From Silene noctiflora (Eukaryota > Streptophyta > Magnoliopsida > Caryophyllales > Caryophyllaceae), in the NCBI GenBank assembly GCA_009801015.1, contig VHZZ01000216.1, positions 75,185-139,184 on the forward strand: 64,000 nucleotides of DNA. The letters run 5' to 3'. The position numbers were made by a program, and so were the translations under genes. This document shows, in pieces, positions 9,484-21,400 of the stretch. The notes beneath the pieces were generated by a model, which was not told the origin of the DNA, did not search any database, and worked only from the letters and a program-made list of their open reading frames with translations. Each line of letters starts with the position of its first letter. Position 1 is the stretch's first letter.

Positions 9484-11428
9484 ATGGACAAATTGAACAA
9501 GTGTAATGCAAACTATACTCCTTTAACTCCAATTACATTCCTTAAAAGAGCTTCTATGTTTTATGCTGATCGGACTTCTATCATATATGGTCAAGCAAGG
9601 TTCACTTGGGCACAAACCTATCTCCGGTGTCGGCGTCTCGCTTCGTCCCTTGTGTCCCTTGGTGTCGGAAAGAATGATGTGGTGAGTCCAATGTCGATAA
9701 GTTATTGAAAGACGGTCTTGTAATGTTATTAATTTGTTATAGTGTTGTATGTATGATATTAAGTTTTTTTTAAGTCTAGATTGGGACGGACAGAGTATAA
9801 GAAGGTCTGATAGTGTTGTATGTACGATACTAAGTTTCGTGCCATGTTCAAAATTTCAGGTATCGGTGCTAGCACCTAACATACCAGCCATGTATGAGAT
9901 GCATTTCGCGGTACCCATGGCCGGAGCTATCCTAAACACGGTGAACTCCATGCTTGACGCGAGCTCTATTAAAACCATTCTCTTACATTCCGAGGCTAAG
10001 ATTGTATTTGTCGATCATGAGTACGTATCCAAGGCTTGTGACGCCTTTACCCTTATCAAAAACGACCCACAAAACAGGAACTTCAAACTACCCTCTGTTA
10101 TTGTTATTAATGAAATCGGTTACCCTCCGTATAATAACGAGTTTGGTTCGGGTGTACGCGATTTTGTTAATGAATCGTCCATCCCTTTGTCCAATATCGA
10201 CTATCACCCGTTAAACCTTGAGAATAGTCACAAATTGGACTACGAACAACTTATTTTGTTAGGGAATTCGGAGTTCATTGAACCAAAGATTGTCGATGAG
10301 TGGGACCCAATTGCGTTAAATTACACGTCGGGTACAACATCGGCACCAAAAGGGGTCGTTTATAGTCACCGTGGCGCGTACTTGAGTACCCTAAGCATGA
10401 TTTTAGCTTGGGAGATGGGGACTGAACCGGTTTACCTGTGGTCATTACCTATGTTTCATTGCAATGGATGGACTCTCACTTGGGGGATTGCGGCCCGAGG
10501 TGGGACCAATATATGTATCCGTAAGACGACTGCGTCCGAAATTTACAATAGCATTGCATTACATGGTGTGACACACATGTGTTGCGCGCCTATTGTGTTC
10601 AACATGATTCGTGAAGCAAAACATGTTGAACTGAGGTCGAAGGTTCAAGTCCTGACAGGTGGGGCCCCTCCACCGGCCACACTTTTGGAGGAGATGGAGG
10701 GGCTTGGGTTCAATGTGGTACACGCTTTTGGGCTCACTGAGGCCACAGGGCCCGCGTTAGTGTGCGAGTGGCAAACCAAGTGGGATAATTTACCGCGAGA
10801 GGATAAGTCACGGTTAAAAGCTAGGCAAGGGATTAGTGTACTAACCGTGGAGGATATGGACGTGAAGGACATAAATTCAAATGAAAGTGTTGCACGCGAC
10901 GGTAAAACAAGGGGTGAAATTCTAATTCGCGGTAGTGGTATTATGAAAGGATACTTCAAAGACGAGAATGGAACGTCGAAAGCATTTGAGGGCGGGTGGT
11001 TCCACACGGGTGACGTGGGCGTAATTCATCCTGATGGTTATGTAGAAATTAAGGATAGGTTGAAAGACGTAATTATATCAGGTGGCGAGAATATTAGTAG
11101 TGTGGAGTTGGAAGGAGTGATTTTCCGACACTCGGAAGTGGCTGAGGTGGCGGTTGTGGCTATGCCCCACCCGCGGTGGGGAGAAAGCCCTTGCGCTTTC
11201 GTGGTTAAGAAGTCACAAAGTAAGAATGTGACGGAGCAAGATATTCTAACACATTGTCGGAGCAACCTTACACATTACATGGTACCGAAGAAGGTTGTGT
11301 TTCTGAAAGACCTACCAAAGACTTCAACCGGTAAGGTTCAAAAGCCGATATTAAGAGCCATTGCAAAGAAGTTTGAGGTACAAAGCTCCGAAAATCAAAA
11401 TCAAACAATCCCCATGTCACGGTTGTAG
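9484..11428 (+). CDS. Acyl-activating enzyme (peroxisomal CoA ligase), copy 2, complete
   Basis: Complete two-exon gene: exon 1 at 9484-9681 (66 codons), intron 9682-9859, exon 2 at 9860-11428; 588 aa. Start: ATG at 9484 opens MDKLNKCNANYTPLTPITFL, the usual N-terminus of this plant clade, with stops upstream. Visible features are the AMP-binding motif YTSGTTSAPKG at about residues 221-231, the GGENISSVELEG segment, the C-terminal STGKVQK lysine motif, and a final SRL, a peroxisomal targeting signal type 1. The enzyme should adenylate an acyl or aryl acid and transfer it to CoA in peroxisomes; relatives act in benzoate, cinnamate or short-chain acyl activation. The exact substrate is unknown. 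The C-terminus differs from copy 1 only by Ile and Met in place of Thr and Leu just before SRL. A reading frame opening upstream in the intron (from 9749) is not used. Confidence 0.93.
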
Positions 11429-12494
11429 AACTGTAACTTAAGCTCATATTGTAATTTAAGCTCATGTGTTTAGTCTTTTTCTAAAGCAAGATTTGTGTTA
11501 ATTACTCGTGAATATCTTGTGCATTAATTCTCGGGTTTATCTTCAAAAATTTGAATGTCACGAAACCAACCAAACCGAGGACTAACCAACAAAACAGTAA
11601 CCCCACCCAAACAGAATGATACCCAAGATGACCTGTAACCCGGTAATGATTCGACTCACCCATTGACTAAACAATGGCTGATTAAACCAATCGAACATGT
11701 CACTCGAATTAACCAAAACCAACAAAGACCAACACAAACTCTACTCAACCCAAAGATAATCATGAGATGATCCAACGAAAACAGACCTGAATGCCTCGAT
11801 TGTCAGCTGTATGTTCAGCAACCAATAAGGCAGATAAGAATTCTACAGCAACCAAAGGGATTCATGAATCATAATACATCTTTATACACCCAAGAAAGCA
11901 GCAATGATGTACTTAGTGTAGAAATAAACATCAATCAATCGCTACTTAATTTACAATATTACAAGATACGGATGCAAAAACTACGCACATTTATCACATT
12001 TATCAGTTCAACGACAGCCAGGAGTTTTTGGCACGTTCTCGTTTCTGGAAACATCTAACCCTGCGCAAAAGAACTAAAGCTTGCTTAATAGGTCGTCATA
12101 TCAGTAGGAACAAGAGCAAAACAAATGATCGGAATATCCAAGATTAAGACCACTTTACTTTGTTTTTTTATATAAATGAGAATTTCCGACTTTACTAACA
12201 TATAGGCTTGTATTCCGAAATTGCTTTTCTATCTTGCCTTAGTAATAGCCAATAGGGTATTTGAAGCCATTTCTTAGATACAAGTCATATAACCAATATG
12301 TAAGAGCCTCAAATAATTTAGCATGACTTTTGAGGGGGTCGGGGGAAACAAATAAAAACGATTTAAAACTGCGCATATCTACATGAAGAATTTTATATTG
12401 TGGGACATTCAATCATTCATTATAATCTTCAAAACAAGGGATCTTCATAGTATTAACAACGTACATGAAGGGCAGGTCGCAGAGTAGTTAGGAA
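11429..12494. other. Intergenic: 3' flank of CoA ligase copy 2 and likely RABF2 3' UTR
   Basis: The first 250 bp or so are homologous to the 3' flank of copy 1. The remainder up to the RABF2 stop at 12495 is AT-rich. Its right-hand part probably holds the 3' UTR of the minus-strand RABF2 gene. No coding region is supported. Confidence 0.5.
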
Positions 12495-15400
12495 TTAGGA
12501 ACAGCATGATGACGCTCTGGCTCCATCTGCCTGCCTGTCAACTAGAACCATCCCAGCAGGATTCTGTGGAGGCTGGGCCCTCGGTAATTTTTTTGCTGTG
12601 TAGCACAGTAGAATGTATCAGAGTTAAAGATATAAAAGCAACAGCAACAGCAACAGCAATAACAACATTACTCCAATGGCTTGGTGATTCCCGTCTATTG
12701 CAAGGTAATGCGAAACCGGAAATACTCATACTTGCCAATGAGTTAAATATGCAAAGAAGTTTCTCATATGACCCAAAAAGAAAAATGTGTTGTAAAATGA
12801 CTTGACGCTCTACTAATGAAGCATAGAAGTATAGAGAGTTTAGCGAGTCTCCTTAATTTAATCCTTAATTTAATCCAGGAGGAATATGAACCAGAAACTA
12901 TAAACAAGTGAACACGATGACATGTAAAATATAAGCACTTCAACACTGGCAGGCGGTATGAAAAAACAAATATCAGGAGTCAAGGTATCCATCAACCAGA
13001 GAAAGAATCCGAGGCTCAGCTAATGAGCATATAGGCTAAGATAAAAATAATTTCCCTTAGGCTCCTACAATGTTATGTTGGTTGCTCTACCTAAACTCCT
13101 AAAGTGAAGACTTTTTTCCTTCAAAAACTACCTACACTACCTGAGTGATTGTTCATCACAGCATCCAGCAGACCTTTACACAAAAATTAACAGAAAACTG
13201 ACAATCCGTACAAAACCAGCTGATTGATTTGCTTTACTAACCAGTGATATATGAAGATTATGAACAACTATCTATCCCATCAAATCCACCCACCTTTAAC
13301 AGAGTAAGTTTCTCAACCAGGTAAAACAATCGGATCAGTATTAGAAGCATAGAAGAATTAGCAACACACCTATTTCATGGAATATCTCATTAACATTCTG
13401 AGCTGTTTTTGCTGATGTTTCCATGAAAAAAAGACCATTTTCCTCAGCATATGTACGCGCCTCCTGCAAAAGAACAAACCACTCACATTTATATGATACT
13501 TGTATTGCATCATAAAGATTTTCAGAGCTTAGTTTTTGTGTTAGCCAGTTGGCCACGGTAAGGAAATCAAACCCATGAATAGTTCATTGACAAGACAGCT
13601 ACATGCAACAATGCAAGATGTGTCCAGACACCAGAATCAATTTTCGTGTAGGCCAAGAAAGTTGGTTAATAACCAGATAGTCAGATACCAGATCAAATCA
13701 TACAAATTTCCAATCTCCAGTCCGTATAGTTCAAAACAAAGTTCCAATCACAAGGGAAAAAATATTCATCCAATTTCATATGAATTTTCCATAGAGGGGG
13801 TAGATAAGCATGTTACTTCAACACTTCACTTCAATTACATGTGCAAAGTTCTACTTCCTCGTATTACTAATTTTCAGCCAACAACTCACCTTTTACAGCA
13901 ATGCCTACGAATTCACTTCCCATGTCTTCCAACGTCACAAAAACACTTAGATCTTTGGTTTTGAAAAGTGAGAGGTGCACAAAATCTACGGCCTACAAGT
14001 GCTAAGTGCTAACTGTGGAGAGGCGAAGGTGTGTCTCGTGCAATGAGACTCGATATTTATTTACAAACTTGAATTTTTGTTGGGTAAAGAAAGGAAATTA
14101 GATTGATCCTATAAGGGTGGGCCAAACTGGGCCAAACTATCTGTCTACCTCCTATATGGGAGGACCAAATTACCACATCCTGAATGAGGATGGAAGGCAA
14201 GGACTCACAAAACCACCTCAAAAGAAGAGACAAAAGTGTCCATAAAGTCAGATACCAAAAAGGCTCACAGCTGATGGAAGTAGTGAAAGACCACTGCTTC
14301 GAAACAAAAGAAAATTTAATTAATGATCAAATGTAAAAGTGTAATATTTGGACAATGCTTGTCAAAGGAGGGTTCAAAAGAGCTCCACAACTATCAACAT
14401 TAATAAGGGATTAAAAAAGAACGTCGTGAAAAAGACAGAGCAAAACAAGCACACTTTTCTTAAACTAATACTGTACAAAAGAGGTCTTTAAGGAGCCAAG
14501 TAGCTAAACCTAATGCAAACAAGATACTAACAGCATCCTTGAAAACATGAATTTCACTATTTTAATTAAAGCAACTCACATAGAAGGTAGTTTCTCCTTC
14601 TCAAGCATTATTAGCAGAAAAGGGGGTTTTATTGGCTTGGCCATCTTATCGACTATTATTTCAGCAATCTCGCAAGATCTCACAGCTAAGTCATTTAATG
14701 TGATCCATGCGTCAGAGGAGTAGGCCTAAAATTATACTAGAAAATTATTTCTCATAATAATCGACAACTTGACCAAGCTGACGAAAAATCCTCTTATGGG
14801 TTATATATAAACTTTTACAATAGCCTGTTGTTAAATTGAATAGCACCTTGATTTGTTTGATGCAAACCATACCTCCTCAAAAAGTGCAAGTTAAAAAAAT
14901 CGGAGTATTTGTGGACTTATGGTTATACACACACCCCAACGTAAAATAGGCTTCACAAATCAAAACTAAGTACATAAAGCAGATGGGCTTTCTTTGAACT
15001 GCAACAGAAATCAACACTGATACTGATACCCACAGAAGATTAACAAGTAGGAAGGTCAAGAATAATTATTGTTTCTGGACTTTCTACCAATTAATAGAAA
15101 GGATATATAAAATTGCTACTCGTCACAGCAAATTTGAAAGCCAATAACATCTAAATTATTTTTAACCTACGGCCCAATTCACACCCATTCGAAAACAAGA
15201 GATAGACACACACAGAGGCTGGTTCAAGCTACAGAAAATAAATAAAATAAAAAATAAAGAGAGGATACATAATCCAGATATTACACAAACGCAACAGGTT
15301 TCAACTTTCAAGACAAGTGCAGTATTTACCTCCGCTGTTACAGCCCTCCTTTCTTCTAAGTCCGCTTTATTACCTGCTAGTGCCATCACCATGTTTGGAT

Positions 15401-17208
15401 TTCCTGCATACCATGATGTAAACAAAGCCATAAAGCTCAAATACCAGGACGGCAAAACCAATTTGAGACTTCAGAGTGCGATAGAATGTTTCACGTCAGT
15501 GAAAAGGGAATAAAATTTAAAAAGCAGATTCGAAATGAGTCCATAGACTACACACCTTGCTTCTGAAGCTCCTGAACCCACTTTTTAGCACGAGCAAATG
15601 AGTCCTGAAACATTTCACAATCAGAGACCGTATGAGTAACATCATCCTTACAAAAGTAATAAGATTGCTATCTCTAGATGAGTAGATAACTACACGTAAA
15701 CATTTTTCTAAGTGCAATTACATCACCAAGATAGAAACACATGCAGTAAAGTACAATTCTGGTACCCCTCTCAAAAAACTCGGACTTCAATTACACAAAC
15801 TCTCGTTAAAAACAAAAACTACAGGCATGGATTGAAAACTCGGTACTATAACAGACGATCACTGCCAAGTTTAGAGTGAGGAAAGAGGGAAAAAACCACT
15901 GAAACATCTGTTTATAGCAACAAGTGTCAACACTCGACACAATTGCAGCTGAAAACTAATGAGAATGACGAAATGATCTTAGAGTTAATAGGTGAAGACT
16001 ATAGAAAGGATTGAACAATTGACGCCATAAAAATTATACAGTACAACGGTCTCGTCTCATGTTACATCCTAAATTGATAATAGGACTCTTGACTTAGTTG
16101 TATTATCTACAACTATCTCACACAACACTAATAGTTATCATATCTATCACATGCAACATTCAATTTACCCTAAATTCTACAGTCCTAACCTCAACAATCA
16201 GATCAACTATTTAAACATGAACATTATACCTACAACGATCTCGCACAAGACTAATCGCTACCGTATCAGCATGCAGCATGCTATTAAAACCTGAATTCCA
16301 CAGTCCTAACCGCAACAATCAGATCAACCATCAAAACAAGAACATTACGTATTAGTATCGTAAACTGATACTGCACCAGACAAGTACCGCCGAAAATTAT
16401 TATACAGTACAACGGTCTCATCCCATTTTACATCCTAAATTGATAATAGGACCCATGACCTAGTTGTATTACCTACTACGATCTCACACAGCACTAATAG
16501 TTATCATATCTATCACATGCAACATGCAACATGCAATTTACCCTAATTCTACAGTCCTAACCTAAACAATCAGATCAACTATCTAAACATGAACGTTATA
16601 CTTACAACGGTCTCACACGAGACTAATCGCTAACATATCCTAAATTCTACAGTGCTAACTCAACAATCAGATCAACCATCTAAACACAAACATTACACAT
16701 AACATAGCAAACTGAAATATATATACCAGACTAGTAACATCGAAAACAATAATCGCGGCCGCAGCACCACGATAATACATAGGAGCCAAACTATGATACC
16801 GCTCTTGACCAGCAGTATCCCAAATCTCAAATTTCACCGTCGCATCATTAACCGCTAACGTCTGCGAGAAAAACGCCGCTCCGATCGTCGATTCCTACAT
16901 CATTCACAATTTTCCCCCAAAATTCAGTCAACAATAACAAAATAAAATAAAAAAATCACTACATAATCGTCAATTGATGATATACAAAGTAAAAACCCTA
17001 GAATTGACCTGAAATTCAACGAATTGACCTTTGACGAACCGAAGAACTAAACTCGATTTACCAGCTCCCATATCGCCAAGAAGAACCTGCGAAAAAAATC
17101 AAATTAGTACGAAATTAAGCGTAATTGAGCGTTAATTAGGGAGATCGGTGAAGTGATTGAGAGAATTACGAGTTTAGCGTTGAGATTGTTGTGAGCAACG
17201 GTCGCCAT
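12495..17208 (-). CDS. Rab GTPase, RABF2 (RHA1/ARA7, Rab5) type
   Basis: Small GTPase of endosome and vacuolar trafficking, 200 aa, seven exons on the minus strand: 17208-17170, 17086-17009, 16894-16727, 15604-15556, 15403-15330, 13463-13370 and 12595-12495. All junctions are GT-AG and in frame. The protein starts [14 protein letters not shown]-loop GDMGAGKSS is at residues 17-25, the switch II motif WDTAGQE has Gln69, NKAD is at 123-126 and ETSAK at 151-155. The C-terminus ASSCCS carries a double cysteine for geranylgeranylation. The effector region [13 protein letters not shown] and the [12 protein letters not shown] block are typical of plant RABF2 rather than of N-myristoylated RABF1/ARA6. 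RABF2a and RABF2b cannot be separated here. It is divergently transcribed from CTNNBL1 across about 1.2 kb. Confidence 0.95.
12620..12705 (-). repeat. SINE-like fragment with (TTG)n-type tail, in RABF2 intron 6
   Basis: On the minus strand the order is a TTGCAATAGACGGGA block, a CCATTGGAGTAATGTTGTT block and a TTGCTGTTGCTGTTGC tail. This resembles the repeats at 28140, 38109, 56767 and 56872, which share GCAATTTGCGGGAGCC and GGGGTAATGTTGTTGTTG. Diverged and partial. Confidence 0.45.
16035..16690. repeat. Tandem duplication inside RABF2 intron 3
   Basis: A segment beginning TATACAGTACAACGGTCTC at about 16035 is repeated at about 16401 (offset 366 bp). Shared blocks include CATCCTAAATTGATAATAGG, CACTAATAGTTATCATATCT and CAACAATCAGATCAAC. 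The last block also recurs within each copy, so there was an older internal duplication too. Copies differ by scattered substitutions and indels. Confidence 0.8.
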
Positions 17209-17897
17209 TGATGAAGAAATGAAGAAATTGAGAAAAGATGAAAGGGGAAAGTTTCGTGAAGGAAAGGATGACTTTTCTGTTGTTGGCGTGTTTATATAAT
17301 GAGGTTAGTTGATGATTGTGTGTTGGTGAGAGTTGTAGGACTTGTAGTTGTAGATGTGCGCGTAATGGAGTACCGATTTATGGTCGAAACTCGAAGCATC
17401 GGTGAAAGCAATGGTTTACATGGCGATTTGCGTGGGTTTACTTTTAAATCCCTCCGACTCCAAGTAATCTAGTCTCCTAGAGCTAGAGAGAGACTAGGGG
17501 TGAACAAAAAATGGCTCGGATTGGTAATTTGTACCGACCCTGATTGGCCGGTCTAGTCCGAACTCTAGATTCTAGAAAATATGGTGATCGGTTGTCGATT
17601 TAGAGGGTTTACCTTAAAAATAGTACCGGTTCGGTCCAAACCTAAAAAATACCGGATCTAGAGGGTTCTGATCCGGTCTGGGTCCCTTCCTAACTCTCCT
17701 AAAAAGCCATTCACACACTTATGTCATTTCCATTTTAATAAAATACTCTTCACATATATTAGAGAAATGAGAAAAACTTTTTTATGCGTGAGGAGTAACT
17801 CAAAACAAATTCATTGTAAGGTCATCTTATAATTTCAAGTTTAAAAAAGTATCACAACTGATAAAACACGTACATATGTAATGAACATCAGATTGTT

Positions 17898-18035
17898 TTT
17901 TTTCTTTTTTCTTTTTTTAGTTTTAAATGAGACACAAGGACAATACAATATACATGAAAGAGGCTTCGAATTTGTGACCTACTGTCACGACTCACGATAC
18001 CTCCATTTTAACGACTAGGTTAAGATATCTTCGAT
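17898..18035 (-). repeat. SINE-like copy (minus strand)
   Basis: On the minus strand the stretch AACCTAGTCGTTAA resembles a degenerate pol III A box, and GGTCACAAATTCGAAGCC resembles a B box. A T-rich run on the plus strand at 17896-17919 would be the A-rich tail. The layout fits an old tRNA-derived SINE of the Au type. No clean target duplication was found. Confidence 0.4.
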
Positions 18036-18112
18036 AGACAAAGAATCACTATGCAACACGAATTACGATTAACAACAAAAATGTTACGAAAGTCTCATTA
18101 AAAAGTGGACAA

Positions 18113-18262
18113 TAATGGAAAATATATGCGTTCTCCGAGAGGACGTCCTCTGCCTTACACTTGAAGGACGAAGACCAAAATGGAAATGAGGAGGATGATC
18201 CTCCTACTTTGAGTACAAGGAGGACTTCCTCCCCGAGAACGCAAGTATTTTCCATAGGATCA
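18113..18262. repeat. Inverted repeat just upstream of CTNNBL1
   Basis: The left arm near 18113-18150 (ATGGAAAATA, TGCGTTCTCC, GAGGACGTCCTC) pairs with a right arm near 18222-18262 (GAGGACTTCCTCC, GAGAACGCA, TATTTTCCAT). The arms are about 38 bp with a few mismatches and the loop is about 70 bp. It could be a MITE or a promoter/leader hairpin. It lies about 180 bp before the CTNNBL1 start codon. Confidence 0.65.
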
Positions 18263-18440
18263 TTGTATCTCGGTAACTTAATAAAACACAATCTCGTCTC
18301 TTTCATAAGACTCGAAAGACGAAAACCAACTATCCACAATACCTTCGTCCTAACCGACCGGCTCCATTGTCATCACCAGTTCTCAGTTCTCACTACGTTG
18401 CTCACACTACACCTTCTCTACCCACATTCACCCTACAACA

Positions 18441-21400
18441 ATGTCTTCCTCCCTCAAACGCCGCCGCGAAGACTCCACCACCACCACAACCACCGCCCCA
18501 ACCACCGCCCCAACCACCGTCGACCTCTCCCTCCTAGAAGCCCTAGAAAAATCCCAATCCCAGCCAACAATCGAAACCCTAGACCTAAAAACCCTAAAAA
18601 AACTCGTCCTCGCCTTCGAACGCCGTCTTCGCGACAACATCGAAGCTCGTCTCAAATACCCCGATACTCCCGACAAATTCGCCGATTCCGAGGTTGAACT
18701 CCATGAAGAACTTCTCAAGCTCAAACTCCTCGCCGCCGCACCCGATCTTTATCCCGAACTCGTCAATTTAAACTCCGTTCCGTCAATTATCGGATTATTG
18801 AATCACGATAATGTCGATATTGCTGTTGATGTTGTTAATTTATTGCAGGATTTGACGGATGAAGATGTGTTGGATGATAATGAGGATTCCGCCAGGGTTT
18901 TGGTTGATTGTTTGGTAGAGAATAATTGTTTGGAATTGTTAGTGCAGAATTTGTTGCGGTTGAATGATTCTGATCCTGATGAAGCAAGTGCAGTTCATGT
19001 TACGTTAGGTATTGTTGAGAATTTGATTGAGGTAAAGCCGGCTGTAGCGGAGATTGTTTGCGAAAAGACGAAGTTGATGAGGTGGTTGTTAGGGAAGATT
19101 AAGGTTAGGGAATTTGATGGGAATAAGCAGTATGCGTCGGAGATTTTAGCGATTTTGTTGCAGAATAGTGGGGTTAATCAGAAACGGTTAGGGCAGATGA
19201 ATGGGGTTGATGTTGTTTTGCAAGCGATTTCGATGTATAAGAGTAAGGATCCTAAGAGTTATGAGGAGGAGGAAATGTTGGAGAATTTGTTTGATTGTAT
19301 GTGTTGTTTGGTAATGCCGTTGGAGAATAAGGAACGGTTTGTGAAAGCCGAAGGGGTTGAATTGATGATTATTATTATGAAGCAGAGGAAATTAGCTTAT
19401 GGTTCGGCTATTAGGACGCTTGATTTTGCTCTTACTAAGTATCCTCCGGCTTGTGAGCGATTTGTTGATGTTTTGGGGTTGAAAACCGCTTTTGTTGCCT
19501 TTATGGGTAAGGCAAGTTCGACTGCCCCTTTGTCCGTTTGTATGATAGAGTAGTTTATGAGTTTTGTTAATGTGCATTGCTGAGGTATATGGTGTGTTTG
19601 TATTGTTTTGTTTTTTAGATACCGACAAGCAAGAAGCATAAAGGAGAGCGATACCAGGAGGAGCTAGAAGAGAGGATCATTTCAGTGATTTCGTCGTTAT
19701 TTGGTAAGTACGGAAGACCATATTGTTGAGAAGTAAATTTTGAGCTCATATACTATGTTTAGCTTTTCTGAGACTAAACTGGCATTAGTGTACCATTTTG
19801 AATGTTCAGTATAACTGGCGCGCAAGAAAAAAAATAAAGGTTTATTTTAGCACCTTGTTTGATGCCTGGTGTACTACCTGAATGCCTTTGTGAGACGTTT
19901 TAATCTGAAGTTGCTCGTCTCCTCAATTGCCTCCTTTCACCACCCTCGTCTCCCCATCCTAGAAAGAACAAAAATTAGGATCGCTATCTGGTTAATAGTT
20001 TCATGCAATCCAAAAATATGCCGCTATCTGGTTCATAGTTTCATAGATTTTTTTAATTGTACTATTGCTCAGCTGCTTGCTGTTAAGATTAGTATTCTCA
20101 TTGTGACCATGATCCTTCCCCGTAATATGTAACTGATATCACGTTGCGCTGTCCCTGTAGCCATGTTAGTGTTGCTTGCATATCTAGCATAATGAGTTTG
20201 AATCTTGCGTTGCTTTTCCAGCTGGGATATTGAGGGGATCTAGAAGAGAGAGATTGTTGAACAAGTTTGTGGAAAATGAATGTGAGAAAATTGACAGACT
20301 TATGGAACTTTATGTGAGGTAATTCTTTTGCCAAGCTTTTGGATGATGTGTGATTAATTAGTATCTTCCACCTTCCGGTGTATTCACGTGACAAATATGT
20401 TTTCTGTAGGTATTCTGATAGAGTAAAAGCAGAGACTGAACGCTTGAACAATATTGACCTTGACGATTTTGAGGTTAACCTACGAGACTTGGCGCTGATA
20501 GTGATTCTTTATGTAACTAAATTTATATACTCAAATTGCTAAGATTTTGCAGTTGGACGAGGAAGAAAAATACAGTAGGAAGCTGGATTCTGGTCTCTTT
20601 ACTCTTCAGGTAGAAATATTTCATCATCATTCTAATCTGTTCATTTTATTTGAATGTTAGATAGTATGTATGATTAAGAAGTATATGATAGGCAACAACA
20701 ATTCTAGCTTCTCTTCTTTTTTCCTCGTGTATATAACAAATGATAATTGTATCAAGTTCTATTGAAAGTGTCCATTGATTTTTCTTCTACAAGTGCTTTG
20801 TTAAATAAATTGCAGCAAGTTGTAGCATGTCACTCGTCAGCAAATCACTGAGATCTAAAAATGTTCTATACTGCAAGGCGTCAATATTCGTTGCTTATTT
20901 TCTACTAATATACAAATGAGATCGGAGTTTTGGCAAATACAGTTCAAAGAGCCATTTTCTTTTTGTATGTCCATGTAGTTATGAATACCCTAATTCTATA
21001 TGTTGAAACTACTTTGAGAGTTTGGACCATATATGCTATTGGCTTACTGTAGTAGTTCAGCTGGAGCTTGTTGAAAAAATCATTACACGCACATGCACAT
21101 GTTGTATGAATGTATGGTAGTCCTTTTATTGCTCAAGTGTAGATGGTTAGTTACATCTTTTTCCCCTCTAGTAATCATAGGAGTTTTTTCTGCTTATTGG
21201 CTACTAGCTCCGTTGAGAAAGGAGAGCATTTCGATGTCATCCTCATTGATGTTCTTCGAATACTTATATAACTTGTCTATGTAGCTGAAGTCCTGACTAT
21301 TACCTAGCTATAGTGCCACTTATCTGAACTATAAGGGTGCTTTTGGCAAATGTGGTCTAGTTACAATCAAGAGGCAGAAAGAATAAAAAAGATTGGCCTG

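Larger units (their letters stand above)
17209..18440. other. Divergent intergenic region between RABF2 and CTNNBL1
   Basis: Shared upstream region of two divergent genes, expected to hold both promoters; no clear TATA box can be assigned. Near 17505 a GGGGTGAACAAAAAATGG stretch with alternating GGTC/CCGG text resembles hAT-type MITE termini, but no second end was found. A SINE-like copy and an inverted repeat are listed separately. Confidence 0.5.

Noticed and set aside
19506-19512. Standard GT donor (ATGG|GTAAGG) for CTNNBL1 exon 1
   Set aside because: Joining it to the exon at 19619 shifts the frame and meets a stop after a few codons, while the GC donor two codons later keeps the family sequence.
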